DNA of 40,108 nucleotides from Candidatus Faecivicinus avistercoris. Lineage in GTDB: Bacteria > Bacillota > Clostridia > Christensenellales > Aristaeellaceae. Location of the stretch: NCBI GenBank assembly GCA_018716805.1, contig DVJL01000044.1, positions 1-40,108 of the forward strand. Reading direction: 5' to 3'. The notes beneath the pieces are model-generated. The model did not search any database, was not told the origin of the DNA, and saw only the letters and a list, made by a program, of their open reading frames with translations. The position numbers and the translations under genes were made by a program. Below are positions 1-8,444 of the stretch, one piece after another (within the stretch, counting starts at the first letter, position 1; each line of letters starts with the position of its first letter).

Positions 1-115
1 TGGTGCGGCTTAGAGGTAAGTCCGGCCGGCGGAAGCGCCGAGAGGGTCAGTAGTGGGGAGGCCATGTCCTTAGGAGCGAACGCCCCAGCCGGCGAGTGTG
101 GGGGCAAAGACCAGG

Positions 116-140
116 TCGGGCGCGCGAACCCGATTTCTTT
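116..140 (+). terminator. weak terminator-like hairpin upstream of rsmH
   Basis: TCGGG at 116-120 can pair with CCCGA at 129-133 and is followed by a T-rich stretch (134-140). It could end an upstream transcript cut by the window edge. The stem is only 5 bp, so this is weak. I recognise nothing else in 1-186. Confidence 0.3.
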
Positions 141-186
141 ATGCCCATCGCACGCACTCATCCCTGAATCCAGATTCGAGGTGCCT

Positions 187-1137
187 ATGGAATTTCATCA
201 CCTTCCGGTGCTGCTGAACGAATGCCTGGACGGGCTCAACCTCCGTCCGGACGGAACCTATCTGGACTGCACGCTCGGCGGGGCTGGGCACAGCTCGGAG
301 ATCTTCCGCCGGCTCGGCGCGGGCGGCACGCTGATCGGCATCGACCGCGATTCGGAGGCCATCGCCGCCGCCACGGCGCGCATGGCTTCGCTGGAAGGGC
401 CGGCGCGCTTTGTGCCGGTTCGCGGCAATTTTCACGACGCCAAGGCGCTGCTCGCCGGGCTGGGCGTCGGCGCGCTGGACGGCGTGCTGGCCGACCTCGG
501 CGTCTCGTCGCACCAGCTCGACGAACGCGAGCGCGGCTTCTCCTACCACGACGACGCCCCGCTCGACATGCGGATGGACGCTTCGCAGCCGCTCAGCGCG
601 CGAAAGATCGTCAACGAATGGCCGGAGGACGCGCTGACGGAGATCCTGCGCGACTATGGCGAGGAAAAGTGGGCGCGCCAGATCGCGCGCGTGATCTGCG
701 ACCGGCGCGCGTCGGCATCCATCGAGCGCACGAGCCAGCTGGTCGGCATCGTCGATGCCGCCATTCCGAAGAAGTTCCGCGCAAAGGACGGCTCGCACCC
801 GGCGCGCAGGACGTTTCAGGCGCTGCGCATCGCGGTCAACGACGAGCTCAGGCCGCTCGAACAGGCGCTGCGCGACCTGGCCGGCCTGCTCAACCCCGGC
901 GGGCGGCTGTGCGTGATCGCGTTCCACTCGCTCGAGGACCGCATCGTCAAGAACACGTTCCGCACGCTGGCCGACCCGTGCATCTGTCCGAAGAACCTGC
1001 CGGTGTGCGTCTGCGGGCGCAGGCCGACGGTCCGGCTGGTCACGCGCAAGCCCATCACGGCCTCGGAGGCGGAGCTGGCCGAAAACCCCCGCGCGCGCAG
1101 CGCCACGCTGCGCATCGTGGAAAAGCTGCCAGAGTGA
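187..1137 (+). CDS. rsmH: 16S rRNA (cytosine1402-N4)-methyltransferase RsmH
   Basis: RsmH (MraW) methylates N4 of C1402 in helix 44 of 16S rRNA, in the ribosomal P site, using SAM. The 316 residues fit the family's usual length of about 310. Visible blocks are the N-terminal HHLPVLLNE, the SAM-binding DCTLGGAGHS, then the insert domain, VNDEL and AFHSLEDRIVK. The frame is open further upstream, but ATG 187 is chosen because GAGGTG lies 5 bases before it and because homologs begin near HLPVLL. In most bacteria rsmH is the first or second gene of the division cluster (mraZ-rsmH-ftsL-pbp). Here no mraZ, ftsL or pbp of normal size is visible; a 62-residue ORF overlaps its stop codon. Confidence 0.95.
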   Translation: MEFHHLPVLLNECLDGLNLRPDGTYLDCTLGGAGHSSEIFRRLGAGGTLIGIDRDSEAIAAATARMASLEGPARFVPVRGNFHDAKALLAGLGVGALDGVLADLGVSSHQLDERERGFSYHDDAPLDMRMDASQPLSARKIVNEWPEDALTEILRDYGEEKWARQIARVICDRRASASIERTSQLVGIVDAAIPKKFRAKDGSHPARRTFQALRIAVNDELRPLEQALRDLAGLLNPGGRLCVIAFHSLEDRIVKNTFRTLADPCICPKNLPVCVCGRRPTVRLVTRKPITASEAELAENPRARSATLRIVEKLPE

Positions 1138-1325
1138 TGAGAAAGCCTGCAAGACAGGGAAGCAAACCTGCCGGCAAGGGAGCTTGCTTGGACGCAAGCG
1201 GCCGCGGCCTGCAGGCGCAGCTGACGCAGAAAGCAAAAGTTGTCTCTCATTTCTCTCTTGTCGGGGCAATTTTTGCGTTTGCGGGCTTTGTCCGCGCTCT
1301 GCGCCCGCGGAGGAAGCGGGCATGA
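1137..1325 (+). CDS. small membrane ORF in the position of ftsL
   Basis: The ATG overlaps the rsmH stop (TGATG), as in translationally coupled genes. The 62-residue product has a basic N-terminus, one hydrophobic segment (about residues 38-55, VSHFSLVGAIFAFAGF) and a very basic end, RALRPRRKRA. This layout resembles the cytoplasmic and membrane parts of FtsL/DivIC, which usually follow rsmH, but the extracellular coiled coil is absent. It could be a relic of ftsL, a real small membrane protein, or a chance open frame in GC-rich DNA. I found no continuation of a coiled coil in another frame. Confidence 0.35.
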   Translation: MRKPARQGSKPAGKGACLDASGRGLQAQLTQKAKVVSHFSLVGAIFAFAGFVRALRPRRKRA

Positions 1326-1422
1326 CGAAGCAAGACCTCTGAAAGACCGTCGAGCCGCACTCGGGGAGGGGGTTCGGACGAACAATCCTCTTTCCCCGCG
1401 AACTCAGGAAAGGAGCGCTCAG

Positions 1423-2046
1423 ATGACCGAGATGGAACGGATGCTGGCCGGCCGGCTGTACATCGCGCAGGGCGAGGAGATCGCCTCGGCTTTCCTGCGC
1501 TGCCGCAGACTGACCGACGCGTTCAACCGCGCCGCTTACGATGACTTTGAAGGCCGGAATGCCATCCTGCGCGAGCTGTTCGGCGCCCTCGGCGAAGGGG
1601 CGTCCATCGCGCCGCCGTTTCGCTGCGACTACGGCAGGAACATCTTCATCGGCGACCGCTTCATGGCAAACTACGACTGCATCATGCTCGACGTCTGCCG
1701 CATCACCATCGGCGACGACGTGTTCTTCGGCCCGCGCGTCGGGCTGTACACGGCGGCGCATCCCCTCGACGCCGCGGTGCGCGCCGAAGGGTTGGAATAC
1801 GGCCGGCCGATCGCCATCGGCAATGGCGTCTGGCTGGGCGGCAACGTCGTGGTCAACCCCGGCGTGACGGTCGGCGACGGCGCGGTCGTCGGCTCGGGCA
1901 GCGTCGTCACGCGCGATATCCCTCCAAACGTCGTCGCCGCGGGCAATCCCTGCCGCGTGCTGCGCCAGATCATCGAGGACGACCGCGCGCACTGGCGCGC
2001 GCTGCGCGACGAATACCGCGCGTGGCAAGAGGAGGGAAAGACATGA
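1423..2046 (+). CDS. maltose/galactoside O-acetyltransferase family protein
   Basis: A hexapeptide-repeat acetyltransferase of the Maa/LacA/NodL family, which moves acetyl from acetyl-CoA to a sugar hydroxyl in the cytoplasm. The 207 residues match the family. The N-terminal Mac domain (MERMLAGRLY, residues 4-13) is followed by left-handed beta-helix repeats rich in IGD, VxIG and VWLGGNVVVNPGV. The likely catalytic histidine is H113 in TAAHPLD. ATG 1423 is preceded by AGGAG at 1411; the upstream open frame has no such support. Its last bases overlap the tgt start (ATGA). The natural acceptor sugar cannot be read from the sequence. Its place in an RNA-modification operon looks incidental. Confidence 0.88.
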   Translation: MTEMERMLAGRLYIAQGEEIASAFLRCRRLTDAFNRAAYDDFEGRNAILRELFGALGEGASIAPPFRCDYGRNIFIGDRFMANYDCIMLDVCRITIGDDVFFGPRVGLYTAAHPLDAAVRAEGLEYGRPIAIGNGVWLGGNVVVNPGVTVGDGAVVGSGSVVTRDIPPNVVAAGNPCRVLRQIIEDDRAHWRALRDEYRAWQEEGKT

Positions 2047-3143
2047 GCGGCGCGCTGAAATTTCTCGACCTGCCGTCCGGGCGGGTGCCGCTGCCGGCGT
2101 TCTTCCCCGACGCCACCTACGGCGCGATCCGCGCCGGATCGTTCGAGGACGTCGAGCGCGCCGGCCTGTTCGGCTGCGAGATGAACAGCTATCACCTGAT
2201 GAACCGCCCCGGCGCGCGGCTGATCAAGTCGCTCGGCGGGCTGCACGGCTTCACCGGCTATCGCGGCGCGATTCTGACCGACTCGGGCGGCTTTCAGCTC
2301 TATTCGCTCATCCGCGAAAACGCCGGCTACGGCGAGATCCGCGACAAGGAGATCATCTTCCGCCCCGACCGCGGGCGCGAAAAGCTGACCTTCACGCCGG
2401 AGAAGTGCATCCAGGTGCAGTTTCAGTACGGCTCGGACATCATGATGGCGCTGGACATGTGCACCCACCCGGACGATCCGGACGGCGTGCAGCGGACGAG
2501 CGTCGGGCGGACGGTCGCGTGGGGCGCGCGCTGCCGCGCGGAGTTCGATAAACTGGCGAAGGGCGCGAAGGACGGCGCGCGGCCGATGCTGTTTGGCATC
2601 GTGCAGGGCGGCGCGGATCCGGCGCTTCGCATGGAGTGCGGCCGGCGGCTGGAGGAAATCGGCTTCGACGGCTATGGCTTCGGCGGCTGGCCGCTCGACG
2701 CCGGCGGCGCGTTCCGCCCGGACATCCTCAGGATGGCCGCCGACGCCATGCCCGACGGCAAGGTGAAGTACGCCATGGGGCTGGGCAAGCCGGAGGAGAT
2801 CGTCCAGTGCGTGGAGATGGGCTATTCGCTGTTCGACTGCGTCATCCCCACGCGCGAGGCGCGCCACCAGCGGCTGTACGTCTTCCACGAGGGAATGGAT
2901 ACCCCCGACGCCGTGCGCGCGCCGGACGGGCGCTTTTACAGCTATCTCTACGCGCTCGACGCCGCGCACTGCCGCGACAGCCGGCCCGTCGATCCATCGT
3001 GCGACTGCGCGCTGTGCCGGAACCACTCGCGCGCGTACCTGCACCACCTGTTCAAGGTGGGCGACCCGCGCGCGATGGCGCTGGCCACCGCGCACAACCT
3101 GCGCTTCTACGGAAGGCTGATGGAGCTGCTGCGCGATGAATGA
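2043..3143 (+). CDS. tgt: tRNA-guanine transglycosylase, variant substrate pocket
   Basis: Tgt exchanges guanine 34 in the wobble position of GUN anticodons for a 7-deazaguanine (preQ1 or queuine) on the way to queuosine. The 366 residues keep the key catalytic parts: D80 in LTDSGGFQ (general acid/base), D138 in MALDMCT, nucleophile D265 in FDCVIPTR, and the zinc site C320, C322, C325 and H351. The base-recognition loop, GGLAVGE in typical preQ1-using enzymes, reads GGWPLDA here (residues 214-220), and its glutamate is missing. A base other than preQ1, such as queuine, is therefore possible (inference). ATG 2043 follows GAGGAGGG and overlaps the previous stop. The product probably acts on tRNA Asp, Asn, His and Tyr. 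Confidence 0.88.
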   Translation: MSGALKFLDLPSGRVPLPAFFPDATYGAIRAGSFEDVERAGLFGCEMNSYHLMNRPGARLIKSLGGLHGFTGYRGAILTDSGGFQLYSLIRENAGYGEIRDKEIIFRPDRGREKLTFTPEKCIQVQFQYGSDIMMALDMCTHPDDPDGVQRTSVGRTVAWGARCRAEFDKLAKGAKDGARPMLFGIVQGGADPALRMECGRRLEEIGFDGYGFGGWPLDAGGAFRPDILRMAADAMPDGKVKYAMGLGKPEEIVQCVEMGYSLFDCVIPTREARHQRLYVFHEGMDTPDAVRAPDGRFYSYLYALDAAHCRDSRPVDPSCDCALCRNHSRAYLHHLFKVGDPRAMALATAHNLRFYGRLMELLRDE

Positions 3144-3921
3144 ACCGATGCTCGAAAAGCTGCTGAACGCCAAGAAGTATCAGGACGTCTGTCCGGACAC
3201 GGTTCGCCGCGTCTGGGCGGAGTGCCGCGAAAAGTACAAGAGGCCCAAGGAGGCCGAGCGCGCCGCGCGCGAAGCGCTGCACGGCATCACGGGGGCTTTT
3301 CTGACGCCCGGAGAAGCGAAGCGATGCGCGGATGCGCTGCGCGATTGGGCGGCGCAGGGCCGGGACGACGCCGGTCTGGAACGAATTCTGGCACAGCACG
3401 CCTCCACGCGCGAGCGCCTGCCGCTTTCGCGAATGGACGCGCTGTATGAGAAGATCTTTGCCATCGCCGGACGGCTCGAATCCGTGCTCGATCTCGCGTG
3501 CGGGTTGAATCCCCTCTATCTGGGCGCGCGGGGAATCCGCACCGTCGGATTGGACATCTCCGGGCAGTCGGTGAACCTCGTCAACAACTTCGCCGCAAGC
3601 TGCGGCGCGCCGGTTCGAGCGGTCTGCGCCGATTTGCTCTGCGAAGGCGCGATTCCGGAGGAGCGGTTCGATCTGGCGCTTCTGTTCAAGGTGCTTCCGC
3701 TGCTCGAGCGCCAGCGCGCAGGCTCGGCCGCCGCCGTGATGTCGCGCGCGAACGCCCGGGCGCTGGCCGTCTCCTTCCCCACCCGCACGCTCGGCGGCCG
3801 CGACGTCGGCATGGAGCGCCACTACTCCGAATGGATGGAGGCGCGCGTGCCCGAGGGCTTCGCCATTGCCGGCCGCTTCGCCGACGGGAACGAACTGTTC
3901 TACATCCTGAAGGAGGGATGA
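3136..3921 (+). CDS. 16S rRNA (guanine1405-N7)-methyltransferase, Rmt/FmrO family
   Basis: A close relative of the RmtB/ArmA/Sgm enzymes, which methylate N7 of G1405 in helix 44 and block 4,6-disubstituted aminoglycosides such as gentamicin and amikacin. The 261 residues carry the family blocks in order: KKYQDVCPDTVRR (13-25), LHGITGAFLTP (48-58), HASTRERL (88-95), the SAM site LDLACGLNPL (118-127), LLFKVLPLLERQRAGS (182-197), SFPTRTLGGR (213-222) and GNELFYILK near the end. They match my memory of RmtB closely. The gene overlaps tgt by 8 bases and shares ATGA with the rsmI frame, with base composition like its neighbours, so it looks resident rather than newly acquired. ATG 3148 is an alternative start. 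Resistance activity is inferred. Confidence 0.88.
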   Translation: MNEPMLEKLLNAKKYQDVCPDTVRRVWAECREKYKRPKEAERAAREALHGITGAFLTPGEAKRCADALRDWAAQGRDDAGLERILAQHASTRERLPLSRMDALYEKIFAIAGRLESVLDLACGLNPLYLGARGIRTVGLDISGQSVNLVNNFAASCGAPVRAVCADLLCEGAIPEERFDLALLFKVLPLLERQRAGSAAAVMSRANARALAVSFPTRTLGGRDVGMERHYSEWMEARVPEGFAIAGRFADGNELFYILKEG

Positions 3922-3923
3922 AC

Positions 3924-4799
3924 GTGCCGAAGCTCTACGTCGTCGCCACGCCGATCGGCAATCTGAGCGACCTGACCCCGCGGATGCGCGAGGCGCTCGA
4001 GTGCGCCGATCTGATCGCCGCAGAGGACACGCGCGTGACGATGAAGCTGCTCAACCACCTCGACCTGAAAAAGCCGCTGGTCTCCTGTCACCGGCACAAC
4101 GAGGAAAACCGCGCGCCGCAGCTGATCGAGCGGATGCTCTGCGAGGATCTGACCGTCGCGCTGACGTGCGACGCCGGCACGCCGGGCATCTCCGATCCCG
4201 GCCATCTGCTGGTGCGCGCGGCGTGGGAGGCGGGCGTGCCGGTCGAGCCGGTCAGCGGGCCGTCGGCGGTCGTCACGGCGCTGTCGGCCTCGGGCTTCGA
4301 CGCGCGCGAATTTGCATTCTACGGCTTTTTGCCGCGCGAGAAGAAGGCGCTGCGCGAAAAGCTTACGTCCATACGCAGCGCCGGGCCCGGCGTGGCCGTG
4401 CTGTACGAATCGCCGCACCGCGTGGCCGGCCTGGTCGCCGAGATCGCCGCGCTCTGGCCGGAGTGCGGGCTGTGCGCCTGCTGCGACCTGACCAAGCGGT
4501 TCGAGCGCATCGACCGCGGTTCCGCCGCAGAAGTGCTCGAAGCGCTTCGCGCGAATCCAAACGTCGAAAAGGGCGAATACTGCCTCGTGATCGACCTCTC
4601 ATCGCTTCCCCCGCTGGACAAGCCGGCCGCGCAAACCGACGCGGCGCAGTTCGTCCTCGGCCGGATGCTCGACGGCGCACCGCTGGCCGAAGCGGTCAAT
4701 GCGGCTCGGGAGGCCGGCTATCCGCGCAACGAGTTGTACCGCGCGCGGCTGCGCATCGCAGAGCTGCTGGAAAGCACCGGAAATCCCGGCGAGCGCTGA
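3924..4799 (+). CDS. rsmI: 16S rRNA (cytidine1402-2'-O)-methyltransferase RsmI
   Basis: RsmI adds the 2'-O-methyl group to C1402 of 16S rRNA; with RsmH it makes m4Cm1402. The 291 residues are a tetrapyrrole-methylase fold with clear family motifs: VATPIGNLSD, AEDTRVT, CHRHNE, CDAGTPGISDPG, YGFLPRE and YESPHR, then a C-terminal helical domain. Start choice: AAGGAGGG at 3910-3917 abuts ATG 3918 but lies 7 bases before GTG 3924, so GTG 3924 is preferred; the difference is two residues. It is the last gene of the tightly packed acetyltransferase-tgt-methyltransferase-rsmI run. I see no clear terminator after it. Confidence 0.93.
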   Translation: MPKLYVVATPIGNLSDLTPRMREALECADLIAAEDTRVTMKLLNHLDLKKPLVSCHRHNEENRAPQLIERMLCEDLTVALTCDAGTPGISDPGHLLVRAAWEAGVPVEPVSGPSAVVTALSASGFDAREFAFYGFLPREKKALREKLTSIRSAGPGVAVLYESPHRVAGLVAEIAALWPECGLCACCDLTKRFERIDRGSAAEVLEALRANPNVEKGEYCLVIDLSSLPPLDKPAAQTDAAQFVLGRMLDGAPLAEAVNAAREAGYPRNELYRARLRIAELLESTGNPGER

Positions 4800-4910
4800 G
4801 CCTGTCCCTGTCTTTCGCGGCTGCGGCCGCCATTTTGCGGCGCGACGGGCTTTCGGAGCGCTTTTTCCCGCCGGTGAAAGCGAATTTTTGATGAAAATGC
4901 GGGAATTCGG

Positions 4911-4939
4911 TTGCCTTTTTGCGCCAACCGTGCTATAAT
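4911..4939 (+). promoter_or_regulatory. sigma-A promoter of secG
   Basis: TTGCCT (4911-4916), 17-base spacer, TATAAT (4934-4939), with TG one base upstream of the -10 (extended -10). It gives a leader of about 37 bases before secG. The rest of 4800-4910 shows no other clear signal. Confidence 0.8.
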
Positions 4940-4982
4940 ACTTTAGCATATTGTGTGTTCGATACTTTGAGGAGGATGTTCC

Positions 4983-5477
4983 ATGACTGCTTTGTCCGTT
5001 ATCATCGATGTCGTGCTGATTCTTATTTCCCTCGCCCTGATCATCGCCGTGCTGCTCCAGCAGGGACAGCGGCAGGGATTGGGCGCCATCAGCGGCGGTG
5101 CGGAGACCTTCCTTGGGAAGAATAAGGCCAGCAGCGCGGAGGGCAAGCTCAAGCTGTTCACGAAGATCGCCGCGGCGGTGTTCATCGTGCTCGCCATCGT
5201 TTCCACGATTATCACCTCGCACATCGCCTCCAACGCGTCCGACGCGACGGACACGACGGACGACACCGCAGTCGAAGCCACCGTCGATCCGGAAGCCAGC
5301 GCTGACCCGGAGGCCACCGTCGATCCGGAAGCCTCTGAGGAGCCGGCGGCAACCGACGATGCGGACGCGACCGAAGCTCCGGCCGATGACGCTGCCGAGG
5401 CGACGGCAGAGCCGGATGCCGAGGCCACCGAGGAGCCGGCCGACGAGGCCGAGCCGACCGCCACGGCCGAAGCCTGA
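4983..5477 (+). CDS. secG: preprotein translocase subunit SecG with acidic tail
   Basis: SecG is the small accessory subunit of the SecYEG channel. Residues 1-78 are a normal SecG: first membrane segment (5-27), the loop LLQQGQRQGLGAISGGAETF, KNKAS, and a second segment (about 60-78). The family usually stops there, but this protein runs on to 164 residues with a tail of almost only A, D, E, T, P and S. Part of the tail is repetitive: a 21-base block at 5277-5297 recurs 36 bases later at 5313-5333. By SecG topology the tail should lie outside the membrane. GAGGAGG precedes ATG 4983. Its use is unknown; a cell-wall spacer or simple expansion are both possible. Confidence 0.9.
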   Translation: MTALSVIIDVVLILISLALIIAVLLQQGQRQGLGAISGGAETFLGKNKASSAEGKLKLFTKIAAAVFIVLAIVSTIITSHIASNASDATDTTDDTAVEATVDPEASADPEATVDPEASEEPAATDDADATEAPADDAAEATAEPDAEATEEPADEAEPTATAEA

Positions 5478-5480
5478 TTT

Positions 5481-5721
5481 CAGAGAAGTTGATCGCTTTG
5501 CAATGAGGGAAAATAGTACGCGCGCACCACGGCTTCAGAGAGCCGCCGGAAGCTGAAAAGGCGGCGCCGCGCCGCGCGGAACTCGTTCCTGAGCACCCGG
5601 GCAATGCCGGGCGGGCCGTCCCGTTACAGGCGCTTGAGCGGGCTCTTTGAGCCAACGAGAGTGGTACCGCGAAGGGCATTCAGGCCTTCCGTCTCTTCAG
5701 TGCAGACGGAGGGCCTTTGTC
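5481..5721 (+). promoter_or_regulatory. leucine T-box leader of leuS
   Basis: A T-box riboswitch that senses uncharged tRNA-Leu. Stem I has AGAGAGCC near 5537 and the GAAAAGG segment, and a specifier region GGAACTCG whose CTC (5582-5584) is a leucine codon. The conserved T-box AGTGGTACCGCG is at 5660-5671. A terminator hairpin follows, with arms 5682-5694 and 5704-5716 (13 bp, one wobble pair). Uncharged tRNA should favour the antiterminator and allow leuS transcription. No separate promoter is obvious, so it may be transcribed with secG. Confidence 0.92.
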
Positions 5722-5762
5722 ATAGATTCAAGAGATTCATCGACCGAATGGAGGAAAATCCC

Positions 5763-8183
5763 ATGAGAGAAGTTCCCGCCTACTCCCCGGCAGACATCGA
5801 GGCGAAATGGCAGCGGCACTGGGAGGAAAACCACTCCTTTGCCGCGGAGAAATCCCACGCAAAGCCGAAGTTTTATCCGCTGATCGAGTTCCCCTATCCG
5901 TCCGGCGCGGGGCTGCACGTCGGCCATCCGCGCTCGAACACGGCGATGGACATCATCGCCCGCAAGCGCCGCATGGAGGGCTACAACGTGCTGTTCCCGA
6001 TCGGCTACGACGCCTTCGGCCTGCCGACGGAGAACTACGCCATCAAAAACCACATCCATCCCGCCGTCGTCACCGAAAAGAACATCGCCCGCTTCCGCCA
6101 GCAGCTGAAGCGGCTGGGCTTCTCGTTCGACTACGACCGCGAGATCTCGACCACCGATCCGAAGTACTACAAGTGGACGCAGTGGATCTTCCTGAAGCTG
6201 TTTGAGCACGGCCTGGCCTACAAGGCCGAAATGCCGATTAACTGGTGCACGAGCTGCAAGGTCGGCCTGGCGAACGAGGAGGTCGTCAACGGCGTGTGCG
6301 AGCGCTGCGGCGGCGAGGTCGTGCGGCGCGTCAAGAGCCAGTGGATGCTGAAGATCACCGACTATGCCCAGAAGCTGCTCGACGGGCTGGAGCAGGTCGA
6401 CTTCATCGACCGCGTCAAGACGCAGCAGCGCAACTGGATCGGCCGCTCCGAGGGCGCGGAGGTCGACTTCACGCTGTCCACCGGCGACAAGCTGCGCGTG
6501 TACACCACGCGGCCGGACACGCTGTTCGGCGCGACGTACATGGTCATGTCGCCGGAGCACCCGCTGATCGACCAGCACAGAGAGCAGATCGCCAACTACG
6601 ACGCCATCGTCGCCTATCGCGAGGCCGCGGCGCGCAAATCCGACTTCGAGCGCACGGAGTTGAACAAGGACAAGACCGGCGTGGCGATCGAGGGCATCAC
6701 GGCGACCAATCCCGTCACCGGCGCGCAGATCCCGGTCTGGGTGTCCGATTACGTGCTGATGGGCTACGGCACGGGCGCGATCATGGCCGTTCCGGCGCAC
6801 GACGAGCGCGACTGGGCGTTCGCGACGAAGTTCGGCCTGCCGATCGTCGAGGTCGTCGCCGGCGGCAACGTGCAGGAGGCCGCGTACACCGACATCACCG
6901 ACGGCGTGATGGTCAACTCCGGATTCCTGAACGGCATGAAGGTCGCCGAGGCCAAGAAGGCCATCATCGACTGGCTGACCGAGCAGGGGCTGGGCGAGCG
7001 TCACGTCAACTACAAGCTGCGCGACTGGGTGTTCTCGCGCCAGCGCTATTGGGGCGAGCCGATCCCGCTGGTCAAGTGCCCGCACTGCGGCTGGGTGCCG
7101 CTGCCGGAGGACCAGCTGCCGCTGAAGCTGCCCGAGGTCGAGAGCTACGAGCCCACCGACAACGGCGAATCCCCGCTGGCCGCGATGACCGACTGGGTCA
7201 ACACGACCTGCCCGAAGTGCGGTGGCCCCGCGCAGCGCGAGACCGACACGATGCCGCAGTGGGCGGGCTCGTCGTGGTACTTCCTGCGCTACATCGACCC
7301 GTGGAACGACGGCTGCCTCGCCGACCCGGAGGAGATGAAGTACTGGCTGCCGGTTGACTGGTACAACGGCGGCATGGAGCACACCACGCTGCACCTGCTG
7401 TACAGCCGTTTCTGGCACCGCTTCCTGTACGACATCGGCGTCGTGCCGACGCCGGAACCGTATCAGAAGCGCACCTCGCACGGCATGATCCTCGGCGCGG
7501 ACGGCGAAAAGATGTCCAAGTCGCGCGGGAACGTCATCAATCCGGACGACATCGTCGACGAGCTGGGCGCGGACGCCTTCCGAATGTACGAGATGTTCAT
7601 GGGCGCGTTCGACCAGGCGATCCCGTGGTCGACCGACGGCGCGCGCGGCTGCCGCAGGTTCCTCGACCGCGTCTGGCGGCTGCAGGAGATGCTCATCGAC
7701 GGCGACGGCATCCGCGACGACATGGCCTTTGACGTCCACTCCTGCATCAAGAAGGTCTCCGAGGACTACGAGCGCATGAAGTACAACACCGCCATCGCGG
7801 CGATGATGACGCTGGTCAACGCGTTCTACGCCAAGGGCAGCATCACCAAGGGCGAACTGCGCGCGCTGATCCTGCTGCTCAACCCCGTCGCGCCGCACAT
7901 CACCGAAGAGATGAACGAGCGAAACGGCTGCGTCGACGGCGAGCTGCTGCACGCCAAGTGGCCGGAATACGACGAGGGCAAGCTGGTCAAATCGACCGTC
8001 GAGATCGCCGTCCAGGTCAACGGCAAGATGCGCTGCCGCATGGACGTGCCCGCCGACCTGACCCGCGAGGGCGCGGCCGACTACTTCCTGCCCATGCCGG
8101 AAGTTCAGTCGCTGATCGACGGCAAGTCCGTCAAAAAGCTGGTCTACGTCCCCGGCAGGCTGCTGAACCTGGTCGTTGGCTAA
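5763..8183 (+). CDS. leuS: leucyl-tRNA synthetase
   Basis: LeuRS charges tRNA-Leu with leucine in the cytoplasm. The 806 residues match the bacterial enzyme. Class I signatures are HVGH (52-55) and KMSKS (583-587). A CXXC pair (CTSC and CERC) forms the first zinc module. The CP1 editing domain is intact, with TTRPDT and the [18 protein letters not shown] block needed to remove misacylated residues. The C-terminal anticodon-binding and LeuRS-specific domains are present. ATG 5763 follows GGAGGA; the longer open frame begins inside the T-box terminator and can be dismissed. Expression is governed by the T-box just upstream. Confidence 0.97.
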   Translation: MREVPAYSPADIEAKWQRHWEENHSFAAEKSHAKPKFYPLIEFPYPSGAGLHVGHPRSNTAMDIIARKRRMEGYNVLFPIGYDAFGLPTENYAIKNHIHPAVVTEKNIARFRQQLKRLGFSFDYDREISTTDPKYYKWTQWIFLKLFEHGLAYKAEMPINWCTSCKVGLANEEVVNGVCERCGGEVVRRVKSQWMLKITDYAQKLLDGLEQVDFIDRVKTQQRNWIGRSEGAEVDFTLSTGDKLRVYTTRPDTLFGATYMVMSPEHPLIDQHREQIANYDAIVAYREAAARKSDFERTELNKDKTGVAIEGITATNPVTGAQIPVWVSDYVLMGYGTGAIMAVPAHDERDWAFATKFGLPIVEVVAGGNVQEAAYTDITDGVMVNSGFLNGMKVAEAKKAIIDWLTEQGLGERHVNYKLRDWVFSRQRYWGEPIPLVKCPHCGWVPLPEDQLPLKLPEVESYEPTDNGESPLAAMTDWVNTTCPKCGGPAQRETDTMPQWAGSSWYFLRYIDPWNDGCLADPEEMKYWLPVDWYNGGMEHTTLHLLYSRFWHRFLYDIGVVPTPEPYQKRTSHGMILGADGEKMSKSRGNVINPDDIVDELGADAFRMYEMFMGAFDQAIPWSTDGARGCRRFLDRVWRLQEMLIDGDGIRDDMAFDVHSCIKKVSEDYERMKYNTAIAAMMTLVNAFYAKGSITKGELRALILLLNPVAPHITEEMNERNGCVDGELLHAKWPEYDEGKLVKSTVEIAVQVNGKMRCRMDVPADLTREGAADYFLPMPEVQSLIDGKSVKKLVYVPGRLLNLVVG

Positions 8184-8370
8184 AGCCGGCCGGCCATGAG
8201 GGCGCTTGAAGAAAAAATCCGCCATTTTGAGCGAAGCTTCTGCCGATTTTTGCAGAGCATCTCCGGCAGCACAAATGGCATTTTATGGAATTTTCAAGCG
8301 CTCTCATGGGCGCCGGAGCACAAAATGCGCAGACCCGGCCCCGGTTTTACGAAGTTTTACATCGCGGGGC

Positions 8371-8399
8371 TTGCGTTTTCCCTGATCCGGTGGTATAAT
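8371..8399 (+). promoter_or_regulatory. sigma-A promoter of rpmB
   Basis: TTGCGT (8371-8376), 17-base spacer, TATAAT (8394-8399), with TGG directly before the -10 (extended -10). The rest of the 261-base gap after leuS holds only a weak inverted repeat around 8240-8270 and no convincing terminator. Confidence 0.8.
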
Positions 8400-8444
8400 T
8401 AGTCTGTTTGTTGTGGCATAACCTTGAAGGAGGTGTGATAGAGT

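Noticed and set aside
1..186. Possible RNase P RNA or riboswitch before rsmH (GAGGTAAGTCC and structured GC-rich sequence)
   Set aside because: The conserved ACAGAA-type and other core segments of RNase P RNA are missing and no riboswitch core matches.
64..186. N-terminal extension of RsmH from ATG 64
   Set aside because: No family similarity upstream of the HLPVLL start, and the ribosome site lies before ATG 187.
8196..8402. 68-codon frame between leuS and rpmB
   Set aside because: It has no ribosome site, no recognisable pattern, and runs through the rpmB promoter.
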